Shown here one piece after another: positions 6,815 to 13,617 of a stretch of DNA of 13,617 nt. Position 1 is the stretch's first letter. Each line of letters begins with the position of its first letter. Source of the stretch: an uncultured Collinsella sp. (GTDB lineage: Bacteria; Actinomycetota; Coriobacteriia; Coriobacteriales; Coriobacteriaceae); the NCBI GenBank assembly GCA_902494935.1, contig CABUVH010000036.1:1-13617 (forward strand), in the 5' to 3' direction. Made by a program: the position numbers and the translations under genes. Below the pieces are notes generated by a model that had not been told where the DNA came from, did no database searches, and saw nothing but the letters and a program-made list of their open reading frames with translations.

Positions 6815-6855
6815 ACTTGCATTATATTATTGAGAATATATACTAATAAGCAAGT
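6815..6855. promoter_or_regulatory. Candidate operator: nested palindromes over the rubredoxin promoter
   Basis: TATATT (6823-6828) and AATATA (6835-6840) form an 18-bp palindrome between the -35 and -10 boxes. An outer pair, ACTTGC (6815-6820) and GCAAGT (6850-6855), encloses the whole promoter. AT-rich palindromes in this position are typical of repressor sites such as those of the Fur/PerR family, but no specific consensus is matched. Confidence 0.4.
6817..6844 (+). promoter_or_regulatory. Promoter of the rubredoxin-like gene
   Basis: TTGCAT (6817-6822) and TATACT (6839-6844) are spaced 16 nt apart in an unusually AT-rich stretch. The start of transcription would be near 6851, about 37 nt before the ATG. 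This gives the rubredoxin-like gene its own promoter, apart from any read-through from the flavin reductase gene. Confidence 0.72.
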
Positions 6856-6887
6856 ACACCAGCAGTCACGTTCGAGAGGAAAACATC

Positions 6888-7031
6888 ATGGCTGAGGAGA
6901 AGAAGACGTATAAGTTCGTGTGCACCGTTTGCGGTTACGAGGTTGAGGTCGACACGCCCGAGCTGCCCGAGGACTACGTGTGCCCGGTGTGCGGCGTCGG
7001 TCCCGATCAGTTTGAGCTCGTCGAGGAGTAA
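6888..7031 (+). CDS. Short rubredoxin-like iron protein
   Basis: The 47-residue product has two CxxC metal knuckles, C12-C15 (FVCTVCGYEVEV) and C32-C35 (YVCPVCGVGPDQFELV), a rubredoxin-like iron site that would carry single electrons. Only 16 residues separate the pairs, against about 29 in ordinary rubredoxins, so it is nearer to the rubredoxin-like domains of rubrerythrins and some Hrb-type fusions. The usual tryptophan before the second knuckle is tyrosine here. The start ATG 6888 has GAGAGGA 8 nt upstream. The preceding flavin reductase-like gene is its likely electron partner; a rubrerythrin or flavodiiron protein elsewhere would be the acceptor. Confidence 0.93.
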   Translation: MAEEKKTYKFVCTVCGYEVEVDTPELPEDYVCPVCGVGPDQFELVEE

Positions 7032-7070
7032 CTCGCAGGCACACGGCGAAAGCCGAACATAGCTCTGTCC

Positions 7071-7106
7071 AAGGGTCCCGGTCGAATTCTCGGCCGGGAC
7101 CCTTTT
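7071..7106 (+). terminator. Rho-independent terminator after the rubredoxin-like gene
   Basis: AAGGGTCCCGG (7071-7081) pairs perfectly with CCGGGACCCTT (7094-7104) around a 12-nt loop, followed by two more T residues. On the minus strand only two T residues follow the stem, so it is a poor terminator for the opposing transporter gene. Confidence 0.88.
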
Positions 7107-7112
7107 GATTTA

Positions 7113-7153
7113 TCTGACGGTTTAAAACGGTCTCACGTGTTACAGATTAAGAC
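7113..7153 (+). repeat. Partial copy of the 57-bp palindrome family
   Basis: TGTTACAGATTAAGAC (7138-7153) differs at one position from the right arm of the unit at 8641-8697. The 25 nt before it (7113-7137) match that unit's loop at about 13 of 25 positions, sharing CTGAC near the start, AAA in the middle and CG at the end. The expected left arm is absent or decayed: TTTTGATTTAT (7103-7113) is a weak trace that coincides with the T tract of the rubredoxin terminator. Confidence 0.7.
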
Positions 7154-7182
7154 GTTATATCTGGACAGTCACGCCATCCCAA

Positions 7183-8439
7183 TTACATCCCCGTTAGCAG
7201 CACGATGTCGAGAATCGTCACGATGACGCCGATCCCTACGAGCAGCGCGTTGAGCGGGCGCGAGTTGGCGTATTTGCCCATAACGCGGGCTGAGCTGGTG
7301 AGCCGTATGAGCACAAAGACCGTAATCGGCAGCTGAAGCGACAGCAGTGCCTGACTCCAGATGAGACCCTCAAAAGGATTTGGGATGACCAGACACGCCG
7401 CCACTGCGCCGGCGAAACAGGCCGCTACCCCGATCGAGGAATGTCGGTCGTGGATGTCGTATTCCTCGTCGAACATGCCCGCGGTGATGGTTCCCGCCGC
7501 CATGCCCGCTGTCACGCTGCTCGATAGTCCCGCGAACAGCAGCGCTACCGCAAAGATGGTCGAGCTCGCCGGGCCCAAGATGGGGGAGAGCGTGGCCGCT
7601 GCGACGGCGAGGTCGTCTACGACAATGCTGTGCGCAAAGAAGGTCGTTGCGGCCAGGATGACCATGGCCGAGTTGATTGCCCAGCCCACGCCCATCGAAA
7701 AGAGCGTGTCGAAGAGCTCATAGCGCAGACGCTCTTCGATAACCTGCTCGCCTTGGCCTTCGAAGTGCATGGATTGGATGACCTCGGAGTGTAGAAAGAG
7801 GTTGTGGGGCATAACGACCGCACCCAGGACACTCACGATAATCGCGGCAGAGCCAGTGGGCATACTGGGCGTGATCCAGCTTGCGGCGGCTTGCGGCCAG
7901 TCGACCTTGACTAGTGCAAGCTCGGCCAAAAACGAGAGTCCTACCACGCCTACGAGGGCGATGATCCAGCGTTCGGCACGCTTGTAGGAACTCGTCATGA
8001 GCATCGCCATCGATACTGCCGCCACGATGACGCAGCCCGCACGTACGGGCAGCCCAAAGAGCATTTGAAGGGCAATCGCGCCACCCAAGACTTCGGCCAT
8101 GGCGGTGGCGATGGTCGCGAGATAGGCACTGGCGAGCACCGTGCGTCCAACGAAGCGGGGGAGGTAACGTGTCGTGGCCTCGGCAAGACAGGCGCCCGTG
8201 GCGATGCCCAGGTGCGCCGCGTTGTGCTGCAAGACGATCAGCATAATCGTGGACAGCGTGACGATCCACAGCAGCGCGTAGCCAAACTGCGAGCCCGCGG
8301 CCATATTGGAGGCCCAGTTGCCCGGGTCGATAAAGCCGACGGTCACGAGCAGCCCGGGGCCGATATTCCGCGCAATGTCTAGGCCTCCGTGACCGCCGGT
8401 GCGGTGCGAGCCAAAGTGTTGTTTGAGATGGTTGAGCAT
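7183..8439 (-). CDS. mntH: Nramp-family Mn2+/Fe2+ transporter (MntH type)
   Basis: The 418-residue protein has about 11 hydrophobic segments and imports divalent metal, probably Mn2+ or Fe2+, with protons. The TM1 metal motif is GFIDPGNWASN with D38 and N41. The TM6 motif is GAVVMPHNLFLHSEV with A207 and M210, the residues that in characterised Nramp proteins line the site and favour transition metals over Mg2+. The start chosen is ATG 8437-8439, which has CAGGAG 6 nt upstream on the minus strand; an in-frame TTG 12 codons earlier (8473-8475) contains that ribosome site within its extension and is rejected. It stands alone, facing the rubredoxin gene 3'-to-3'. A DtxR-like box lies 57 nt upstream. 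No good terminator of its own is seen. Confidence 0.93.
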   Translation of the reverse strand: MLNHLKQHFGSHRTGGHGGLDIARNIGPGLLVTVGFIDPGNWASNMAAGSQFGYALLWIVTLSTIMLIVLQHNAAHLGIATGACLAEATTRYLPRFVGRTVLASAYLATIATAMAEVLGGAIALQMLFGLPVRAGCVIVAAVSMAMLMTSSYKRAERWIIALVGVVGLSFLAELALVKVDWPQAAASWITPSMPTGSAAIIVSVLGAVVMPHNLFLHSEVIQSMHFEGQGEQVIEERLRYELFDTLFSMGVGWAINSAMVILAATTFFAHSIVVDDLAVAAATLSPILGPASSTIFAVALLFAGLSSSVTAGMAAGTITAGMFDEEYDIHDRHSSIGVAACFAGAVAACLVIPNPFEGLIWSQALLSLQLPITVFVLIRLTSSARVMGKYANSRPLNALLVGIGVIVTILDIVLLTGM

Positions 8440-8495
8440 GGTGCGCTCCTGCGTGCCGTTTGTTTGACGCCGCAAAGGATACCCGTTTTAGGCTT

Positions 8496-8514
8496 AAAGG
8501 TTAACCGAGACTAA
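8496..8514 (-). promoter_or_regulatory. Possible DtxR/MntR/IdeR-type metal-regulator box upstream of mntH
   Basis: Read on the minus strand, TTAGTCTCGGTTAACCTTT matches the actinobacterial DtxR/IdeR consensus TTAGGTTAGGCTAACCTAA at 13 of 19 positions, including TTAG and TAACCT. It lies in the 5' region of a metal transporter, where an Mn- or Fe-dependent repressor site is expected. The alignment was done by eye. No clear -35/-10 pair could be assigned around it. Confidence 0.45.
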
Positions 8515-8560
8515 CAAAATTGTTGTATTTGAATAGGATGGGGAAAGGAGTTGCCGAAAT

Positions 8561-8777
8561 GTCTTGATCTGTAACAACTGGGGATGGAAATTGGGTCTAG
8601 GTGTTACAGATCAAGACAGGAAGAAATGGTCCTATGGAAAATCTCGATCTGTAACAGCTGACCGCCAAAACTGACCCTTCGTGTTACAGATTGAGACATT
8701 CGGAACCGTCTCTCGAAAACATCTTGATCTGTAACAGTTAGTCGTCGAAATTGGGTCTTACTGTTACAGATTGAGAT
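8561..8777. repeat. Three 57-bp palindromic units at an exact 80-bp period
   Basis: Units at 8561-8617, 8641-8697 and 8721-8777 are each 57 bp with 23-bp spacers, so they start exactly 80 bp apart. Each has 16-nt arms around a 25-nt loop. Unit 1 arms (GTCTTGATCTGTAACA, TGTTACAGATCAAGAC) are perfect reverse complements. Unit 2 has one mismatch and one G-T pair. Unit 3 arms (ATCTTGATCTGTAACA, TGTTACAGATTGAGAT) pair throughout if one G-T is allowed. Loops of units 1 and 3 share GAAATTGGGTCT. Spacers differ but show weak resemblance (a GAA..GGT pattern), suggesting that 80 bp is the ancestral repeat length. Seen another way, one 16-nt word recurs about every 40 bp in alternating orientation. A partial relative lies at 7113-7153. 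Confidence 0.93.
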
Positions 8778-8793
8778 GTTTGAAGCGGTGAGC

Positions 8794-8925
8794 TTACAGG
8801 CCGAACTTGGGGCCTATGTTGTCGCCCTCGAGGTCGGCGGTGTCCACTCGTAGGGCGTGCGTTACGCGATTGTTTCGAAACGGGTGGGAAACACAACGGG
8901 CCGGCGGTGCTCCTAGTATGCCTAT
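8794..8925 (-). pseudogene. Possible C-terminal remnant of an unidentified gene
   Basis: On the minus strand a frame of 43 codons after a TGA ends at TAA (8794-8796). The last 30 codons read like real protein with biased codon use (for example RVDTADLEGDNIGPKFGL before the stop), but no ATG lies in frame and the only GTG would leave 17 residues. The end lies 17 nt before the palindrome array, as expected for a gene 3' end. I do not recognise the family. It may equally be chance in GC-rich DNA, or part of the gltB promoter region. Confidence 0.25.
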
Positions 8926-8960
8926 TCAACTGACTGTCTAATATCTAGGGGAGGATCGCG

Positions 8961-11900
8961 ATGCAGGCAGATTCCGCTCAGCAGCAGGGCCTTTATCGCC
9001 CCGAATTCGACCACGATGCATGCGGCATCGGCGCGCTTGCCGATATCAACGGCGAGCGCCATCACCAGATCCTGGACGACGCACTGTCCATTCTGGTCAA
9101 CTTGGAGCACCGCGGCGGCACGGGACTCGAGAAGAACACCGGCGACGGTGCCGGCATCCTGTTCCAGGTTCCGCATCACTTTTTCCGTAAAGAGGCTCAA
9201 AAGTGCGGCCAGATTCTGCCGGCAGAGGGCGACTATGGCGTGGCCATGCTGTTCTTCCCGCAGGACGACAAGGGCGTAGAGGATGCCCACCGCGTGTTTG
9301 AGGAGGGCTGTGCCGAGGCCGGCGTGCCGCTGCTCTTTTGGCGCGAGGTGCCGGTCGACCCGCACGACCTGGGCGAGACGGCCCGCGCCTGCATGCCCAC
9401 TATCCTGCAGGCCTTCCTGGGCCGTCCGGACGACACGCCCGCCGGCGATGCCTTTGAGCGTCGCCTGTACGTGTGCCGCCGCACCATCGAAAAGAAGGCC
9501 GACGCCGAGTTTGCCCTGCGCGACAAGATCTTCTACGTGTGCTCCATGAGCTCGCGCACTATCGTGTACAAGGGCATGCTGGTCGCCACACAGATGCGCC
9601 GCTTCTTCATCGATCTCAACGATGCCGCCGTCAAGACGGCCGTGGCGCTCGTCCACTCGCGCTACTCCACCAACACCACGCCCAGCTGGGAGCGCGCGCA
9701 CCCCAACCGCTTTATCATCCACAACGGCGAGATCAACACCCTCAAGGGCAACGTCAACTGGATCCGCGCCCGCGAGCCCAACCTGTACAGCCCCGTGCTG
9801 CAGCACGATCTTGAGCGCGTGATGCCCATCATCAACCGCGAGGGCTCCGATTCCGCGATTCTGGACAACGTGCTTGAGTTCCTGGTCATGAACGGTCGCC
9901 CGCTTACGCGTGCCGCGTCTATGTTGCTGCCCGAGCCGTGGGATCACAACGACAGCCTGAGTGAGGAGCGCCGCGCCTACGACGCCTACCAGTCCATGCT
10001 CATGGAGCCGTGGGATGGCCCGGCGGCTATCGCCTTTACCGACGGTCGCACGCTGGGCGCCGCTCTCGACCGTAACGGCCTGCGTCCCGCCCGCTACTAT
10101 GTGACGCGCGACGGTCGCTTTATGCTGGCAAGCGAGGTGGGCACCATCGAGGTGAGCCCCGAGAACATCCTGACGAGCGGCTGTCTGGGGCCGGGCCAGA
10201 TGCTCGAGGTCGACTTTGCCCGTGGGCGCGTCATCTACAACGACGAGCTGCGCGCCCGTTACGCCAAGGAAAAGCCCTACCGTGATTGGATCGCCGAGGA
10301 GACGCTGACCGTCGACGCGCTCGATAGGCCTGCCGCGGTAACGCCCGCCGAGGACGCCGAGGTACCTGCCGCCGTGCGTATGGCCAAGCTCGGCTACCAC
10401 TGGGATGACGTCGACGAGGTCGTGCGTCCCATGGCCCAGCAGGGCAAGGCCCCGCTCGCCTCGATGGGCATCGATGCGCCGCTGGCCTGCCTGTCCAAGA
10501 AAACGCGTTCGTTCTTCGACTACTTCTATCAGCTGTTCGCCCAGGTCACGAATCCGCCGATCGATGCCCTTCGCGAGCATATGGTCACCTCGACCACGCT
10601 CTACCTGGGTAACCACGGCAACCTGCTCGAGGACTCCCGCACGGCCTGCCAGCTGGTGCGCCTGGAGCGCCCGTTGCTCAACGAGGAGGAGTTCGACCGC
10701 ATCTGCGCCATCGACCGCGTGGGCTTTAAGACCCGCCGTTTCCGTGCCGTCTACCGCCGCGATGCCGGCGAGGGCGCGCTGCAGGCTGCGCTCAAGCAGC
10801 TTGCAGAGGACGTTGAGGCTGCGGTCCGCGACGGCGTGAACATCGTGGTGTTGAGCGATCGTGCCGCTGCGGGCGAGGTGCCCGTGCCGTCGCTGCTCGC
10901 CGTGGGCTGCGTGCACAACCACCTGATCCGCGCCGGCGTGCGTACCTTTGCCGACATCGTGGTGGAGTGCGGCGACGCCGTGTCCCCGCACGACTTTGCG
11001 GCACTGGTGGGCTACTCCGCGAGTGGCGTCTATCCGTACAACGCACATGCGTGCATCCGCGATCTGGCGGCACACGGCGACCTGGACGTGACGACCGAGC
11101 AGGGCATCGCTAACTACAACAAGGCTGCGACCGCCGGCATCGTCTCCATCATGTCCAAGATGGGCATCTCCACGGTGCAGAGCTACCATTCGGCGCAGAT
11201 CTTCGAGGCCGTGGGCTTTACGCCGGAGTTCGTCAACGCGTACTTCGCCGGCACGGTGAGCCGTGTGGGCGGTATGGGTGTCGAGGACGTCGAGCGCGAG
11301 CAAAACGAGCGCTACGACGCTGCGCTCGCTATCCTTAAGAGTCCGGCTCCCGATCAGCTGCCTACGCTGGGTCTGACCAAGTGGCGCCCGCTCGGCGGCG
11401 AGGATCACCTCATCGACCCTCAGACTGTCTACCTGCTGCAGACCGCCTGCCGCGAGAACAGCTACGACACCTTTAAGGAGTACAGCGACCGCCTGCACCG
11501 CACCGGCCGTGCCGTGCGCCTGCGCGACCTGCTGGACTTTGATGCCAGCGGCCGCACCCCGGTGGCACTCGACGAGGTCGAGCCCGCGCTCAACATCGTC
11601 CGTCGCTTTAACACCGGTGCCATGTCGTACGGCTCCATCAGCAAAGAGGCACACGAGTGCATGGCCATCGCCATGAACCGCCTGCACGGCCGTTCCAACT
11701 CCGGCGAGGGCGGCGAGGATCCGCGTCGCGAGACCCCGTTGGCCAACGGTGACTCCAAGAACTCCGCCATCAAGCAGGTGGCAAGCGCGCGCTTTGGCGT
11801 GACGAGCCGCTACCTGTGCAGCGCCTTCGAGATTCAGATCAAGATGGCCCAGGGTGCAAAGCCCGGCGAGGGTGGCCACCTGCCCGGCAAGAAGGTCTAC

Positions 11901-13617
11901 CCCTGGATCGCCGAGGTCCGTCAGTCCACGCCCGGCATCGGCCTGATCTCGCCTCCGCCGCACCACGACATCTACTCCATCGAGGACCTGGCGGAGCTTA
12001 TCTTCGATCTTAAGAACGCCAACCCCGGCGCACGCGTGTCGGTCAAGCTGGTCAGCGAGGCCGGCGTCGGCACCATCGCTACCGGCGTGGCCAAGGGTGC
12101 CGCCGACAAGATTTTGATCAGCGGCCATAACGGCGGCTCGGGTGCCGCTGCTCGCGATTCCATTTGGCACTCCGGTCTGCCGCTGGAGCTCGGTCTTGCC
12201 GAGGCCCAGCAGACGCTGCTGCAAAACGGCCTGCGCTCGCGCGTGGTGCTCGAGGCCGACGGCAAACTCATGGACGGCACCGATGTTGCCGTCGCCTGCC
12301 TGCTGGGTGCCGAGGAGTTTGGCTTTGCGACCATGCCGCTCATCTCGATGGGCTGCCTCATGCAGCGCGACTGCCAGCAGGATACCTGCCCGGCCGGCAT
12401 CGCGACGCAAAACTGCCGCCTGCGTCGCGGCTTCCGCGGCAAGCCCGAGCACGTTGAGCACTTTATGCTCTTTGTTGCCGAGCAGCTGCGCGAGGTCATG
12501 GCGAGCCTGGGCTTCCGCACCGTCGACGAGATGGTCGGCCATCCCGAGTGCCTGCGCCAGATTGAGGTCCCGGGCAACCGCAAGGCCAACCTGCTGGATC
12601 TGTCGCCCGTGCTGGCGAGCGCGACCTGTGAGTTTGGTGCCCACATCCCGGGTGCCGACGGCCGTCACTTCCTGCCCCAGATGGCTGCGGACAGCGAGCT
12701 TGACAAGACGCTCGACTCCACGTTGTTTGTGCCCTATACGGCCGATGCCCGTGCGCACCTGCGTCCGATTCGCTTCCGCGCCGATATCGCCAACGTCAAC
12801 CGCTGCGTGGGCACCATCTTGGGCAACGCGGTGACCAAGGCGCATCCCGAGGGCCTGCCCGCCGGCTCCATCACCATCGATTGCGATGGTTCGGCCGGTC
12901 AGAGCTTTGGCGCCTTCCTGCCGCGCGGCATTACGCTCAACGTGTGCGGCGACGCCAACGACTACTTTGGCAAGGGCCTTTCGGGCGGCGAGGTGTCGGT
13001 GCGCCCCAACCCGCATGCGACCTACAAGTTCGACGAGAACATCATCGTGGGCAACGTTGCGTTCTTTGGCGCTACGAGTGGCCGCGGCTTCATTAACGGC
13101 CTGGCCGGCCAGCGCTTTGGCGTACGCAACTCCGGTGCCACGGTGGTGGTCGAGGGCTGCGGCAACCATGGCTGCGAGTACATGACGGGAGGTCTGGCGC
13201 TCATCCTGGGCGAGGTCGGGCAGAACTTCGCCGCCGGCATGACGGGCGGCGTGGCTTACGTCTTTGACCAGTACGGCACGCTCGATGCCCGTGTGAACCA
13301 CGAGAGCGTTGAGCTTAAAGCCCCGACGGCCGGTGAGCTGGCGCAGATTCGTGCGCTCGTCCAGGAGCACGTGGACGCGACGCAGAGCCCGCGCGGCATT
13401 AAGCTGCTCTACAGCTTTGAGACGATGAGCAAGCACTTTGTGAAGGTCATTCCAACCGAGTACGAGCGCGTGCTGGCGATTGTCGCCGCCGCCGAGGCTG
13501 CCGGCAAGACGCATGCGCAGGCAGAGGAGCTGGCGTTTGACATTGTGACCGGTCGCGCCGACGCCGCCGATGTCGCTCGCTTTGATGTGGCGGGTGGTGT
13601 CGCTGGCGCTGCGCCCG
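8961..13617 (+). CDS. gltB: Glutamate synthase large (alpha) subunit, 3' end beyond window
   Basis: GltB makes two glutamates from glutamine and 2-oxoglutarate with electrons delivered through its FMN and iron-sulfur centres, in the main nitrogen assimilation route. The frame is open for 1552 codons to the window edge; the family is about 1500-1550 residues, so only a short tail is missing. Residues 1-20 look like the cleaved propeptide before C21 in DHDACGIGAL, the class II amidotransferase nucleophile. HSRYSTNTTPSWERAHPNRFIIHNGEIN is the rest of that site. The FMN synthase domain (about 830-1230) has GGEDPRRETPLANGDSKNSAIKQV and GAKPGEGGHLPGKKV. The 3Fe-4S cysteines are C1132, C1138 and C1143 (CLMQRDCQQDTC). 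The GXGXG beta-helix domain follows from about 1290. The start is ATG 8961 with GGGGAGGA 5 nt upstream. gltD, its usual partner, would lie just outside. Confidence 0.97.
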   Translation, partial: MQADSAQQQGLYRPEFDHDACGIGALADINGERHHQILDDALSILVNLEHRGGTGLEKNTGDGAGILFQVPHHFFRKEAQKCGQILPAEGDYGVAMLFFPQDDKGVEDAHRVFEEGCAEAGVPLLFWREVPVDPHDLGETARACMPTILQAFLGRPDDTPAGDAFERRLYVCRRTIEKKADAEFALRDKIFYVCSMSSRTIVYKGMLVATQMRRFFIDLNDAAVKTAVALVHSRYSTNTTPSWERAHPNRFIIHNGEINTLKGNVNWIRAREPNLYSPVLQHDLERVMPIINREGSDSAILDNVLEFLVMNGRPLTRAASMLLPEPWDHNDSLSEERRAYDAYQSMLMEPWDGPAAIAFTDGRTLGAALDRNGLRPARYYVTRDGRFMLASEVGTIEVSPENILTSGCLGPGQMLEVDFARGRVIYNDELRARYAKEKPYRDWIAEETLTVDALDRPAAVTPAEDAEVPAAVRMAKLGYHWDDVDEVVRPMAQQGKAPLASMGIDAPLACLSKKTRSFFDYFYQLFAQVTNPPIDALREHMVTSTTLYLGNHGNLLEDSRTACQLVRLERPLLNEEEFDRICAIDRVGFKTRRFRAVYRRDAGEGALQAALKQLAEDVEAAVRDGVNIVVLSDRAAAGEVPVPSLLAVGCVHNHLIRAGVRTFADIVVECGDAVSPHDFAALVGYSASGVYPYNAHACIRDLAAHGDLDVTTEQGIANYNKAATAGIVSIMSKMGISTVQSYHSAQIFEAVGFTPEFVNAYFAGTVSRVGGMGVEDVEREQNERYDAALAILKSPAPDQLPTLGLTKWRPLGGEDHLIDPQTVYLLQTACRENSYDTFKEYSDRLHRTGRAVRLRDLLDFDASGRTPVALDEVEPALNIVRRFNTGAMSYGSISKEAHECMAIAMNRLHGRSNSGEGGEDPRRETPLANGDSKNSAIKQVASARFGVTSRYLCSAFEIQIKMAQGAKPGEGGHLPGKKVYPWIAEVRQSTPGIGLISPPPHHDIYSIEDLAELIFDLKNANPGARVSVKLVSEAGVGTIATGVAKGAADKILISGHNGGSGAAARDSIWHSGLPLELGLAEAQQTLLQNGLRSRVVLEADGKLMDGTDVAVACLLGAEEFGFATMPLISMGCLMQRDCQQDTCPAGIATQNCRLRRGFRGKPEHVEHFMLFVAEQLREVMASLGFRTVDEMVGHPECLRQIEVPGNRKANLLDLSPVLASATCEFGAHIPGADGRHFLPQMAADSELDKTLDSTLFVPYTADARAHLRPIRFRADIANVNRCVGTILGNAVTKAHPEGLPAGSITIDCDGSAGQSFGAFLPRGITLNVCGDANDYFGKGLSGGEVSVRPNPHATYKFDENIIVGNVAFFGATSGRGFINGLAGQRFGVRNSGATVVVEGCGNHGCEYMTGGLALILGEVGQNFAAGMTGGVAYVFDQYGTLDARVNHESVELKAPTAGELAQIRALVQEHVDATQSPRGIKLLYSFETMSKHFVKVIPTEYERVLAIVAAAEAAGKTHAQAEELAFDIVTGRADAADVARFDVAGGVAGAAP

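Larger units (their letters stand above)
8440..8960. other. 521-nt divergent intergenic region between mntH and gltB
   Basis: From left to right it holds the mntH leader and possible metal-regulator box (8440-8515), an A/T-rich stretch, three 57-bp palindromes (8561-8777), a possible coding remnant on the minus strand (8794-8925) and the gltB leader. GTTTCGAAAC (8872-8881) is a perfect 10-bp palindrome. -10-like strings TAGTAT (8914-8919) and TAATAT (8939-8944) precede gltB without a convincing -35. GGGGAGGA (8948-8955) is the gltB ribosome site. Confidence 0.7.

Noticed and set aside
8561..8777. CRISPR array
   Set aside because: The repeated word alternates in orientation and pairs within units, only three units exist, spacers resemble one another weakly, and no cas gene is present.
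8738..8929. 63-codon minus-strand frame between the array and gltB
   Set aside because: It runs into the third palindrome, has no ribosome site and reads as basic, low-order sequence; the alternative frame ending at 8794 is more protein-like.
8922..13514. A 1530-codon open frame antisense to gltB
   Set aside because: It mirrors gltB: strong G/C third positions leave few stop codons on the opposite strand. The translation is rich in H, R, A and G with no recognisable domain, while the plus strand gives a full GltB with all catalytic motifs.

Overview
The window looks like chromosomal DNA of a high-GC, anaerobic actinobacterium of the class Coriobacteriia, most likely Collinsella or a close relative. 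This rests on strong G/C third-position bias, purine-rich ribosome binding sites, a PTS-based MurNAc gene group, a rubredoxin/flavoreductase pair, and intergenic regions filled with palindromic repeats. The genus is inferred from protein flavour, not from a marker gene.

Layout: (1) 1-3113 is a plus-strand MurNAc recycling group. It holds the C-terminal half of murQ (etherase), murP (PTS EIIBC) and mupG (DUF871-type 6-phospho-N-acetylmuramidase), with a terminator-like hairpin between murP and mupG. Together they would import and phosphorylate MurNAc or MurNAc-GlcNAc, cleave the disaccharide phosphate and remove the lactyl ether. (2) 3206-3565 encodes a small ArsC/Spx-fold protein. It faces a 136-aa minus-strand protein of unknown function (3762-4172), and the gap between them is filled by three 46-bp palindromes at an exact 62-bp period. 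(3) 4376-4654 is a tRNA unit: promoter, tRNA-Gln(CTG), tRNA-Glu(CTC), terminator. (4) 4711-6088 encodes a TPR-like protein that overlaps smpB by 11 nt, followed by a 67-bp near-perfect palindrome and a terminator. (5) 6296-7031 encodes a flavin reductase-like protein and a 47-aa rubredoxin-like protein that has its own AT-rich promoter. (6) 7183-8439 (minus) is an Nramp-type Mn/Fe transporter with a possible DtxR/MntR-type box upstream. (7) 8440-8960 is a gene-poor region with three 57-bp palindromes at an exact 80-bp period and a possible coding remnant. (8) 8961 to the window end is gltB, the glutamate synthase large subunit, still open at the edge.

The most unusual content is the intergenic repeats. 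Three families with unrelated sequence share one design: long arms around a loop of 18-25 nt, constant unit length and, in the two arrays, exactly three units at a constant period. A partial extra copy of the 57-bp family lies beyond the 3' end of the Nramp gene, so that gene is bracketed by the family. No CRISPR array, transposase, integrase, toxin-antitoxin or defence gene is visible. All alignments and translations were done by eye.
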